This document shows, piece after piece, positions 45,005 through 54,508 of a DNA stretch of 64,000 nt. The notes under the pieces were generated by a model. It was not told the DNA's origin. It worked only from the letters and a program-made list of their open reading frames with translations, and searched no databases. Every line of letters begins with the position of its first letter. The first letter of the stretch is position 1. The stretch is from Bolinopsis microptera. Its lineage: Eukaryota > Ctenophora > Tentaculata > Lobata > Bolinopsidae. The position numbers were made by a program, and so were the translations under genes. The DNA lies in contig NC_087076.1 in NCBI RefSeq assembly GCF_026151205.1, positions 2,241,692 to 2,305,691 of the forward strand. Direction: 5' to 3'.

Positions 45005-46395
45005 GCCGCTTCATATCCTCCCGCCACAGCTATTTGATCAAAAACTTTAATCATGACTTACCAATTATACGCCAAAATGGCAGCCCAAATACTTTAAAGT
45101 GTGATCATGTTTTATTTGATATTTGAATATTTTAATTTAAATGTTTACCGCCGATAACTGCATTTTTTCTATACGAAATAGCAACATATTTGACCGAAAC
45201 AGTCATTATTATTCTTGATTTATGCATTTGAAAATATTACAAACCCTATTCTTATCCATATCAACTGTTTCCCCGAGGTGTTTTTCCTAAATTTTGACAA
45301 CGTGGGAGAATTGCTTTTATTATGCATTTGCCATCACATAAGGGTCAGGATAACTTCTGGAGAGCTTGCTCATTGAGGGAAAAATAACTTATTAATTTGC
45401 CTGTAATATACTATTCGATACCACCCTCTTTTATCAACATTATATTTTGAACAAAATGATCTATAAAGTATCAAGTCTGGGAATTGAAGACACAAAGGCA
45501 CTTAAATGTTAAAATCTGGTATCCTCGTAGCCACATTGCGTGGGTTTTAAGAGAATCGATGACATCGTAAATCACTTTAGTTTTTTTCTGAAAAGTGTAA
45601 TTAATACACTCACAGCAACCAGTCCAGGTGTTTACGACCGATATACAATATACACTTCACCAGTCTCGAATAGGTCAATTTTACCTAATTGAGGAATATG
45701 ACGAAACGGAATCTCAAGTAAGTGTTCATTCTATTGAAACATTCCAAGGAAATACCCGTGCTCGAGTTCGCTGTGTCAAAACAAATAACAAATAAACTTA
45801 TACGTGGCTAATCATTAATTAGTTCGGAACTGAATGTAAAGGGTTATTAAACGAATACATAATTTAAAACAGATCGTACTTTGCAATATACATCAGGAAG
45901 CAAATAAGATAGCAGAATGCGGTGAACTTAAAGGCACTGTTGTCAAGTTAGCATTCAAAATTAAAGACATAATACATAATAAGTAATGTCATGTTAGATA
46001 CAAATAATAACTAAGATGATACAGGAATGAACATTCAAATAAAAAGACTTTAATAAAGTTGGTGGCGGTAACAGAGATCTGACTTGACATGATTACGCAA
46101 TATTTGCACTTAGAAAAAACACCGCGCGAAATTTGATGTGAACTATATACAACAACAACAATGAACAACCAACAACAATGAACTAACTGAGGAAACCACA
46201 TACATAAAGATTTTACTTATTCCTCGCCACGAGTTTGACACGTATTTTAAGCCGTGATTTCATTGGTCACCTTTATTATATAACGCGCCGCAAAACCTCT
46301 AAATAAAATTTTGTCGACCGCGCGTGCAAAAACAATAAACTCAATTTAAGCTCCGAAATGGGCAATAATATGATTGATCTCATGCAACGCATGGT
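45005..46395. other. No supported gene
   Basis: Ordinary AT-rich sequence without long frames or recognised repeats; a CAACAACAA microsatellite-like stretch occurs near 46150. Confidence 0.4.
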
Positions 46396-46398
46396 TCG

Positions 46399-46620
46399 CC
46401 TGGGACCCCAGGCTATAACGTTCATAAACTAAAAGATATTCGTGCTAGAGGAGCTTACTGGCGGCCTCAGCTGTCCATCCGCCGAATCTCTATATCCGTT
46501 TATGAACTTACCTGGGACCCCAGGCTATTAATGTATAAACAATAAAAATAAAGATTGGCGGAATGGACAGTCATGAGCGCGGCCCCATAATTTATTAACA
46601 TTATAGCCTGGGTCCCCAGG
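46399..46620. mobile_element. Palindromic MITE pair built on CCTGGGACCCCAGGCTAT
   Basis: The 20-bp word, itself nearly palindromic, occurs directly at 46399 and 46511 and inverted at 46603-46620. The inner unit 46511-46620 has terminal inverted repeats extending through TATTAATGT and ACATTATA and is bordered by TTA and TAA. The segment before it (CCGCCGAATCTCTATATC) recurs at 46927-46944, so the outer copy may be part of a larger repeat. Confidence 0.65.
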
Positions 46621-46812
46621 TAAAGAGGAGGCGGCAGTAGATTATCAAGCTAGGGTAACACATAAAAGGCTTAATACACGCAGTAAATATACCACTTTTC
46701 ACATAAATAAAATAATATTTCTGCCGCGCCGTCGCGCGAAAATCACGTCGTTAACCCCATGGCCCATTGTCGTTTTAACTAAGTGCCACTTCAACGTTCA
46801 CCTAACTTCTAA

Positions 46813-47481
46813 GGGTCGTTCACATTTACTTAATCAGCCTAGGGGTTTTCAAAACCCCCGGTTGATTTCAATGCTTACAGTAAATTGCCGGGGGTTTGTT
46901 TACTGGCTGCGTCCATCCTGTCATTCCGCCGAATCTCTATATCAATATTGAATATGTTTTATGAACATAAAAGTCCAAAGGTGGGCAGGTAAGGTTTTTT
47001 GGTTCGTTGATTACGTAATCAAAATTTTAATTTTTTACCGATTTTCGATAATACTATTTGGACAATTTTCGTTATATAATTATGTAATCAAAATATCTTT
47101 TCCAAGTCCTCAGACAGCAATGAATAATATAATGTGTATTCTTGTATCTTTACATCAAATTTAACATCAAAAATGGGGTTTCTTATCTTGATTACGTAAT
47201 TAAAGGTAGGGGGTTGGGTCTTGATTACGGGGGGGTGGGGGTGGTCAAACCTTGATTACATGTAGCGCGATGCCACTACTGGGGTCGCGCGCGGCATCAA
47301 ATAATTCTCTCGCAACCACGGTAGATCGCGAGAAATCACCATGCACTGTGCCTCACCGAGCTGCGAAGGATCATAGTGAATCAAGTAATATAGTGGAAGT
47401 GGTTCGTCTTGATTACGGTTGATTACGGAGGGGGGTAAAAATTTGCCATAATATTGATAACGTAATATGTGAACACGACCC
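46813..47481. mobile_element. Composite GGGTCGTTCAC element with a nested palindrome-family insert
   Basis: The left end GGGTCGTTCACATTTACTTA mirrors the right end ATAACGTAATATGTGAACACGACCC. The interior has repeated TTGATTACGTAAT and GATTACGG phrases in both directions. A copy of the TGTAGCGCGATG family arm (47263-47385) lies inside the right half, so this is an insertion within an insertion or an element that captured it. No transposase frame. Confidence 0.65.
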
Positions 47482-47809
47482 TTTATATCGAGGCCATGAA
47501 GTTTATATACAGCCGAGCACTACGTGCGCTGCGCGGCAAGCTTTACAATTGGAGACTTCGTCGCGCAAAACTAGCATTTTGCTTCGCATCGATGCATTAA
47601 CGTGATGAATACTAGTAAAATACCCGACGACACCTGAGAGGTAGCTGATCGTTCCACCTCCACGTGGTTCCCGCTGTCGGATTATGGGTGATGGAAAGTC
47701 ATAGTTGAAACCATCCTTTATCCCTGCCCCCTGACAAGGGTTGAAAGCTAAGCGTTCGATCAGTGAAACTCGTGTCATGTCGGACTCGAGCAATTCTTAA
47801 AAAAACACA

Positions 47810-50800
47810 ATGTTTAATATAACGCCGAGACCTGAAGACTCTCAAGTCGACAGGGTGACAATAGACGCTGAAAGCGGTTTGCCGAACCATGCTGGAGCTA
47901 ATCTCTTGCAATGCGAATGGTGCGACCGGCTGTGCAAAAACAAAGCCGGGCTCACACTGCACAAAAGAGCATGCAAAAATAATCCAGCTGTAGGTAGTTC
48001 CGCGGGAAACACCAATGACAACAGGAGAATTAACACGCCTCCGACCATGAGATCCTTATTTAATTGCGAATACTGCAACACGGGTTACGGGACAGATAGA
48101 GGACTGAGCGCTCATATATCGAAAAAACATATACCTGAATGGAATATGATAAAAATGGAACGGTTCAAGGCTGACGGCCCTCGTCAACACGTATGGAGAG
48201 AAGGAGATTGGGAAATATTATGCCAGGGTGAGGAGGAACACGACCGACTCCCATCCACCGCCAAAAATAAACTGGGTGTCAACATGTTTATTCGTGCATC
48301 CTATTTCCCACAACTCACCATCCAAGCCATCAGCTGCCAACGAAAGAGCCCTAATTTCCACAGATACAAAAATGATCGAAACCTCCAAGATCCCGTAACA
48401 GAACCCCAACCAGAACTCGAACCCATCCCAGAAATAGAAATTCCTGCTCAGGCGAGCAACCCAACCAACAACCCGCTGGAGTTCACACCCCTCGCCGAGG
48501 ACATAGCAGATGAGATCCGAGGGAAGCCCTTAGGCCCTGAGATCTTAAACGTATACAGACTGCTAGCGCAAGCACAGTTTAACGAGGCCAATGACAAGTC
48601 AAGGTTTATATTCGATGAACTTGCCAAAGACTTCACGAGACTGAGCACCGTACCAAAGCAGCCGACAACTTCGAAAAATAAAAATAAAAAAAAAGTTGGT
48701 AAGAAACGAATCTCACAGCGACCTGAGAAAAAGAGACTAAGCCCATCCAAAGCGAAGAGAAAAGAACTCTACGCAATAGTCCAGAAGAAGTGGCACACGA
48801 AGAAAAGAAGCAGTGTCATCGATACGATCCTCAGAGACTCGCTAGGAAAAGTGAGAGAACCAGCCCACACACCCGAACAATTAGCCGAGTTCTGGAAAGG
48901 GCTTTTCAGTAGAGAGAGCCCCCCAGACAACAGACCGATACCAAACCCCCGCACCGAAATCCCACAGTTGGACAACCCCATTCTTGTATCCGAGGTTACT
49001 GATTCCCTCAAAAGGGCCACTGAGAAAGCCACGGGACTAGATGGTGTTCCGCTCAAACACCTGCGTGAAATTGGAGCTACAGCCCTCACCATTCTCTATA
49101 ATGGGCTGTACTGTAAACAACTAATCCCCACATCCTGGAAGGAGGCCAGAACAGTACTAATACCGAAATGTGATGTACCCTCCTCCCCGGGTGAGTACCG
49201 ACCGATAACCATCAGCTCGTATTATTACAGGATTTATACAAGCACCATCGGCCGGAGACTATCCGACTCCGTGGGATTATCGAACCGCCAGAAAGGGTTT
49301 ATTAAGGCAGATGGGATAAGAGACAACCTCATTCTGCTCGAAACCATTATCGAGGATTCCAAGAAGACCTCGTCACCATTACACATGACATTCATGGATG
49401 TCAAAAAAGCGTTTGATTCTGTAAGCCATCACAGCATCAGGAGAGCCCTCGAATGGGCCGGAGTTCCACTAGGGTTGAGAAATGTCATAGCAGACCTATA
49501 CAAGGATTGTTCAACTAGAATAGGTCTATCCGACATCAAGGTAACAAGAGGAGTTAAGCAGGGTGATCCTTTGAGTTCTATCCTGTTTAATCTTGTTGTC
49601 GAGATGGCACTCTCAAAAATACCCGACAGACTCGGAATAGGCTACCTAGGTCATAGACTATTCTATATGGCCTTTGCAGATGACCTCGTCATCCTGTCAA
49701 GGAGCCAGCTAACGAATCAAACACTCGTAGACAGAGTGACAGAGCAATTGGGCCTTGTAGGTCTAGAGTTGCACCCGAACAAATGTAAAAGTGTCGCCGT
49801 CCGAGCTGACGCCAAGAGGAAAACTACCTTCGTGGATTCCACACAAACTATAAGAGTGAATGGGTCAGAGATCCCTGCTCTTAACTCTGAAGGTTGGTAT
49901 AAGTACCTCGGCATTAAGGTCAGCAGCAGCGGTATGCCCCAGGGCGGATATACGGATGAGATCAAGCTACTTCTTGAAAGAGTAACCAGAGCACCCCTGA
50001 AGCCACACCAGCGGATGTTCATTCTTCGAACTCACATACTACCTCGGTTTAACCACCGTATGATGTTCGAAAAAGTAGCTTGCAAGACCCTCACCGAAAT
50101 CGACATCCTTGTACGAGAGTATGTCAGAAGGTGGCTGAAACTCCCGAAGGACGTCCCAGTAGCAGCATTCTACACTGACGTTCCTTCGGGTGGACTAGGC
50201 CTCCTTTCTCTACGAACAAGAATCCCTCTACTGAAAAGACAGAGAACTGAGAGGATGGCGGAATCCTCAGATCCGATAATCCGGTTATTGGTTCACCAAG
50301 AGCCTTCAAAGACTCGCCTGACGATAGGGAAGAAAAGATGCAGGATTTTTGGAAAAAACTACCACTCCAAATCCCAACTAGCCAGTATAACTAGGGAAAA
50401 GTTCTGGTCAACCTGCGATGGCAAGGGTTTACGAACGGTAGTACCCATTAACACCAGTAAGTCCAGCTTCAAACTATTATCAGACGACAGGACCTCTTTG
50501 AAGGCGGCCCAATACCTGGGCGCTATCAGTGTACGCCTTAACTGCCTTGGTACCCCCCTCAGGAACAACAGAGGCGGGATGAAGCCAGCAATCCACAATT
50601 TGTGCGATAAATGTCCAGGCCAAAAGTTTGCGTCCCTAGGACACATCAGTCAGACGTGCCCGGCAACACACGGCCTGCGAGTCAAAAGACACGATAAAGT
50701 TGTCACCAGACTCGCGAAGCACTTTAAAGGAAAGGAAAATACGCTGACAGTCTTGGTCGAGCCCCAACTCAAGTACGGTAATCTGCCAATGCAGAAACCC

Positions 50801-51139
50801 GACTTAGTGATTAACACCGGCTCCACAGTCGAGATTATCGACATCCAGATTAAAGCAGACCAGGGAATTCCCCGCGATGAAGACATTGATGAAACTGTCA
50901 AGAAGGACAAATATGATACCCAGGAGTGCAGAAGAGCCGCCTACCTGGCTCTCGGGGTAACACCTGGTAGCCTACCGTGTAATGTGAATGCTTTCACCCT
51001 CACGTGGAGAGGCAACCCCGCCCCTCACTCATACAAGTTAGCCAGACGTCTGGGCTTCACCTCGATCATGAAGTACCTAATTGCTGACGCCCTGGTTGAC
51101 ACTTGGGGGATGTTTGTTGTTTGGAACTGTACCTCCTAA
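47810..51139 (+). CDS. R2-like protein: zinc fingers, reverse transcriptase and restriction-like endonuclease, 1109 aa
   Basis: A sequence-specific retrotransposase. The N-terminal fingers are C35-x2-C38-x12-H51-x3-C55 and C86-x2-C89-x12-H102-x4-H107; these and a following basic helix region (KKRSSVIDTILRDSL) should bind the target. RT motifs: EYRPITISSYYYRIYTS, FMDVKKAFDSVSHHSI near residue 528, RGVKQGDPLSSILFNLVVEM, and the catalytic FADDLVIL near 622. C-terminally there is a CCHC knuckle, C-x2-C-x9-H-x4-C from about residue 931, and the PD-(D/E)xK nuclease core KPDLV near 996 with EIIDIQIK. Length is close to Bombyx R2 (1114 aa). The ATG at 47810 is the first after an in-frame TAA 12 bases upstream. 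There are no stops or frameshifts, so the copy may be active. With two N-terminal fingers rather than three it is not the R2-A type. Confidence 0.9.
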   Translation: MFNITPRPEDSQVDRVTIDAESGLPNHAGANLLQCEWCDRLCKNKAGLTLHKRACKNNPAVGSSAGNTNDNRRINTPPTMRSLFNCEYCNTGYGTDRGLSAHISKKHIPEWNMIKMERFKADGPRQHVWREGDWEILCQGEEEHDRLPSTAKNKLGVNMFIRASYFPQLTIQAISCQRKSPNFHRYKNDRNLQDPVTEPQPELEPIPEIEIPAQASNPTNNPLEFTPLAEDIADEIRGKPLGPEILNVYRLLAQAQFNEANDKSRFIFDELAKDFTRLSTVPKQPTTSKNKNKKKVGKKRISQRPEKKRLSPSKAKRKELYAIVQKKWHTKKRSSVIDTILRDSLGKVREPAHTPEQLAEFWKGLFSRESPPDNRPIPNPRTEIPQLDNPILVSEVTDSLKRATEKATGLDGVPLKHLREIGATALTILYNGLYCKQLIPTSWKEARTVLIPKCDVPSSPGEYRPITISSYYYRIYTSTIGRRLSDSVGLSNRQKGFIKADGIRDNLILLETIIEDSKKTSSPLHMTFMDVKKAFDSVSHHSIRRALEWAGVPLGLRNVIADLYKDCSTRIGLSDIKVTRGVKQGDPLSSILFNLVVEMALSKIPDRLGIGYLGHRLFYMAFADDLVILSRSQLTNQTLVDRVTEQLGLVGLELHPNKCKSVAVRADAKRKTTFVDSTQTIRVNGSEIPALNSEGWYKYLGIKVSSSGMPQGGYTDEIKLLLERVTRAPLKPHQRMFILRTHILPRFNHRMMFEKVACKTLTEIDILVREYVRRWLKLPKDVPVAAFYTDVPSGGLGLLSLRTRIPLLKRQRTERMAESSDPIIRLLVHQEPSKTRLTIGKKRCRIFGKNYHSKSQLASITREKFWSTCDGKGLRTVVPINTSKSSFKLLSDDRTSLKAAQYLGAISVRLNCLGTPLRNNRGGMKPAIHNLCDKCPGQKFASLGHISQTCPATHGLRVKRHDKVVTRLAKHFKGKENTLTVLVEPQLKYGNLPMQKPDLVINTGSTVEIIDIQIKADQGIPRDEDIDETVKKDKYDTQECRRAAYLALGVTPGSLPCNVNAFTLTWRGNPAPHSYKLARRLGFTSIMKYLIADALVDTWGMFVVWNCTS

Positions 51140-51471
51140 CAACTCCCGCAAACTACTTACAGCATGTGATCCACATTAATACCATAAACAAACTTCACGA
51201 AAGAACCTTGAACCAGAATATTTTACCCTTGTCTAATCCTGGCGAAAGAACACGACTAATCTAAATAGCTCCAGTATGGGTTTAACCGAATTCCACACAA
51301 AATAAACTAAACGTCCGACTCTCGGGAACGACAAAAAAAAAATGGTGGATTCGGTTGTATGACAGTGCAAGCGTAAAGCCGCCTCCTCGGAGGTGGACCG
51401 TTTGCACTCGATAGAAAAGCCTACTGCTATTCAGCAACAGCGGGCCATATCGAACGCATTAAAACTCAGTT
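51140..51471 (+). other. 3' UTR of the R2-like element
   Basis: Non-coding, with an A9 run at 51334 and a perfect hairpin CCTCCTCGGAGG, followed by ACTGCTATTCAGCAACAGCG, which can also pair. Structured 3' UTRs are what R2-type RT recognises. The end at about 51471 is inferred from the repeat match that starts at 51472. Confidence 0.45.
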
Positions 51472-51499
51472 TTAATACTTTCAACACTACTATATAACA

Positions 51500-52150
51500 A
51501 ATAATTTGAGGATGTCAAGTGAGGCCAGGAGCCCAATGTCCATGTGTTGCTAAAGATCAAAGATCTGTGGGGGTGTTGCAGGGTGTGTGAAGAGGTGCCA
51601 CTGTCGGAGATGAAGCTCTAACCGAAGATGAGTAGATCATGGAACACAACCTCATAAATCATCAGATCATCCAAATCCCCTCCCTTACCCCATCCCTTAA
51701 AGTCTATGTAACACATGGACTGCCGGCTTCTGGTTGAACACATCCTTGAATTATTTGTATTTTCTGTAGTTTTGGAGAGTATGATCTACTTGTTATTGAT
51801 TTATCGGAAAGTTCTTACACTATTGTTATGATATTGGAGAGTGTCTATATAATGATAATGATAATGATATTGATTAATTTGAGTATGAGTTATTCTTTAG
51901 GATTGATTAGATTTTATATATTTATTTACTTGAATTTAGTATGAATATGAATTATTCTCTAAATTGACTTACTTATTGAACTATTCAAGTTTATTGTACC
52001 TTGACTCCTAGCCTTTTGTGGCAGGTTTGTCAAACAGACATGCCTGCCACAATGTTTCCTGTTCAAAGGAACCCCCATTTATCTCTACTGTCTTCACTCT
52101 GAAGCCTGTAGTTCATCTGCATCCCTCCCCGAACATAATAAATAATCCAA
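51500..52150. other. Non-coding sequence between two retrotransposons
   Basis: AT-rich, with a short ATAATG repeat near 51850. May include the 5' UTR of element B. No frame of note. Confidence 0.35.
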
Positions 52151-52153
52151 AAG

Positions 52154-52279
52154 GAACCCTCCACCACCCCCACCCACCCTCCCAAAACAGAACATGAATA
52201 GATCCATCCACCACCCCCACCCACCCTCCCCAAACAAAGCATGAATAGATCCATCTACCACCCCCACCCACCCCCCCTA
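52154..52279 (+). repeat. Minisatellite of about 47 bp, nearly three units, C-rich
   Basis: The unit GATCCATCCACCACCCCCAC, continuing through CCACCCTCCCCAAACA and AGCATGAATA, repeats with few changes. It lies 200 bp upstream of element B ORF1, so it may be a 5' UTR or promoter repeat of the element. Confidence 0.8.
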
Positions 52280-52489
52280 TCATGTCACCATATGTCTTAT
52301 TATTTAATTAATTATTTCATTAAATTACCTTTCAGTTTCAACATGCAAATCAATGAAATTTTCAAGTGTCTCTCAACATCAATTCCCTGGCTTCAACTCA
52401 TTACCACCAGACCACCACCCATGATCTATATATTTCAGGCGAAGCTGACTCGATGAAAGTGGCACCTCGGAGGCACCTGGCACACCCCC

Positions 52490-54508
52490 ATGATCTTGTT
52501 TTCCGTGAATATGGTATTAAAGAAAGACACCAACACCAAGACCGCAGCAACCCCCAACCGTACAGCAAAGGATATAGCAAAGGACCCAGCCAAAAAGGCC
52601 CCGAAGAAAGCCACCAAATCAGGAGAAACCTCGAAACCGGACATCAGGTATGATAAATGTCCCTGTGGAACTAGTGATAAAACCTCATGGATTATTGATT
52701 GTACCTCTTGCCCTCAAACCTGGCACAGCAATTGTTGTAATCTAAAAGGTATTTCCGAACAGTTTGTTACACAGATAGAGGATTGGCTCTGTCCGCTTTG
52801 TTTCAGTGCCCCTGGCGTGACCATCCGTAACAACCAACAGATCGAGACTTTACTTCTCAATATGTCTAATCTGAGGAATAAAAACATTGATCTTGAAGAA
52901 ACTGTCATGAAAATGGAGGAGAAACTAACTTCGCTGATATCCAACACAAACGATCTCGGAGCTACCACCAAGACCATTTCTGAGAGAATACTCAAGCTAG
53001 GAGACATTGAGCTACATATTCAACATCGGACCCTCCAAGAAGGTCAGGTTGATGAGAAACTTAAAACTATGAAAAATCAGATCACTGAGCTTCAGTCTAG
53101 TATGGATGACCTTAAGAAATCAACTGCCTCCTCAAGCAGCCCTCAAATCACCCAAGCACCATCAAGCTCTCAGCCCTGGGTCCATCCTAGTCGTGTCACA
53201 CCACCCACCCACCCACTCACCCACCCACCCACAGTTGTCCCTGACCCCACAACTACCATAGAGCACAATCAGAAAAGCTTCACCGACCTCAAACTAGAAT
53301 TCATCAATGAAGATACAGCCTCAAATATCACCACATCACTAGAGTCATTGTCATTTGTGTCTGAATCAGGCCGCTCAACTGTTGCATTCGGAGCTCCTTA
53401 CACGTATACAGGTTCCAAATCTGGTGCCGATGCAACCCCAATCCCCCTGGTGCTTCAGCCGATACTGGAGAAAATCAATGTCCTACAAAAGGAATTATTC
53501 TACGAACAGCACCCCACCTTCAAGTCACATCCTGAGAGGCATCCTTCACCTCCTGTCATCAATTCATGTCTCATAAATAGGTACGAAGGCCCTAATAGTT
53601 CACTTCCCAGCCACTCAGACGACGAGCCCACTATAGATGTCGAATCATCCATTTTCACACTGTCCCTCGGCCAAGAATGCTCCATCCAGTTCCTTGACAA
53701 AAAGTCTGGTGTCAAGTCTGACCTAACATCCACCCACCGATCACTCTATCATATGACAAGAAAATCACAAGACTTTTTCACTCATTCAATTCCAGAAGGT
53801 AACGTCACCCAGGACATCAGATATAGCCTCACGTTCAGATCAGTTAACTGGAAAAACAAAAACTCTACAATCTTGATAGGAGATTCAAATACAGGAATGC
53901 TCAAGTTTGGGACTAATAAACGTAATACATTTGGTGAACTCATGCCTGGCCTTAAAGAATGGGCGCCTATAATCAACAACATTGACCCTTACAGCTGTCA
54001 ATCCTACAGCAATGTTGTTATCATGTGCGGGATAAATGATATAAAGCAACCTCAAAGTAACGTCAGAAGTGTATGTAGTTCGCTGTTAACAAAAATAAAA
54101 GAAATTAAGCTGCTGAACCCTAAATGTTTTGTTTATGTTTGCCCGCTGCTTCCTACTAAAATTGCTGATTTGAATAGAAAAGTTAACTTGTTTAATGAAC
54201 TGCTGACGAACGGTCTTACATCTATGAGTTCTGGTGTTCAGAGTGTGCAAGGTTTTAATGGCTTTGCTGATCATTATGGCATGTTGGTCCATCAATTGTC
54301 CAAGACAGTTGATCGACAAAACAGGCCTGACACGCTTCACCTTAACGAACTAGGTGCTAGGGTCCTTGCTGGCTTAATTAAACAAACCATATTTTCCAGG
54401 CTCCACCGAGGAGTTGATAAACGAAGAGGACCGACTAGCAGAGTTGACGGGAGACCCTTCAGTTCAGTTGCCAGAGGAGGAGGCGGGTACAGTTACCAGG
54501 TATGGTAA
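52490..54508 (+). CDS. LINE element B ORF1: PHD finger, coiled coil and SGNH esterase domain, 672 aa
   Basis: ORF1 protein of a CR1-like LINE. Residues 1-50 are Lys/Thr-rich; the ATG at 52490 is the first in frame, but Met8 (MVLKKDTNTKT) could be used. Residues about 56-104 form a PHD finger: CPCG, CTSCPQTWHSNCC, WLCPLC. A coiled coil covers about 115-205 (MSNLRNKNIDLEETVMKMEE region), then a Pro/Ser/Thr linker with HPTHP repeats. From about 460 an SGNH hydrolase fold is seen: ILIGDSN (nucleophile Ser block I), VVIMCGIND (block III) and DTLHLNELG (Asp-x-x-His block V). Esterase-type ORF1 proteins are known in CR1-like elements. Its stop TAA overlaps the ORF2 start as ATGGTAA. Confidence 0.85.
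   Translation: MILFSVNMVLKKDTNTKTAATPNRTAKDIAKDPAKKAPKKATKSGETSKPDIRYDKCPCGTSDKTSWIIDCTSCPQTWHSNCCNLKGISEQFVTQIEDWLCPLCFSAPGVTIRNNQQIETLLLNMSNLRNKNIDLEETVMKMEEKLTSLISNTNDLGATTKTISERILKLGDIELHIQHRTLQEGQVDEKLKTMKNQITELQSSMDDLKKSTASSSSPQITQAPSSSQPWVHPSRVTPPTHPLTHPPTVVPDPTTTIEHNQKSFTDLKLEFINEDTASNITTSLESLSFVSESGRSTVAFGAPYTYTGSKSGADATPIPLVLQPILEKINVLQKELFYEQHPTFKSHPERHPSPPVINSCLINRYEGPNSSLPSHSDDEPTIDVESSIFTLSLGQECSIQFLDKKSGVKSDLTSTHRSLYHMTRKSQDFFTHSIPEGNVTQDIRYSLTFRSVNWKNKNSTILIGDSNTGMLKFGTNKRNTFGELMPGLKEWAPIINNIDPYSCQSYSNVVIMCGINDIKQPQSNVRSVCSSLLTKIKEIKLLNPKCFVYVCPLLPTKIADLNRKVNLFNELLTNGLTSMSSGVQSVQGFNGFADHYGMLVHQLSKTVDRQNRPDTLHLNELGARVLAGLIKQTIFSRLHRGVDKRRGPTSRVDGRPFSSVARGGGGYSYQVW

Larger units (their letters stand above)
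47615..51471 (+). mobile_element. R2-like non-LTR retrotransposon, apparently full length (about 3.86 kb)
   Basis: A single intact ORF lies between a short 5' UTR and a 3' UTR of about 330 bp. The proposed ends rest on a match to 1610-1648 (see findings): ATGAATACTA at 47605-47614 and a 29-bp match at 51472-51500 are adjacent at that locus. The 3' UTR contains the hairpin CCTCCTCGGAGG. The flanks do not contain the 28S R2 target. Length and single-ORF layout fit R2-clade elements. Confidence 0.6.

Noticed and set aside
47810-51139. Annotating the R2-like element as a standard 28S-inserted R2
   Set aside because: Neither flank contains 28S sequence such as GGTAGCCAAATG.
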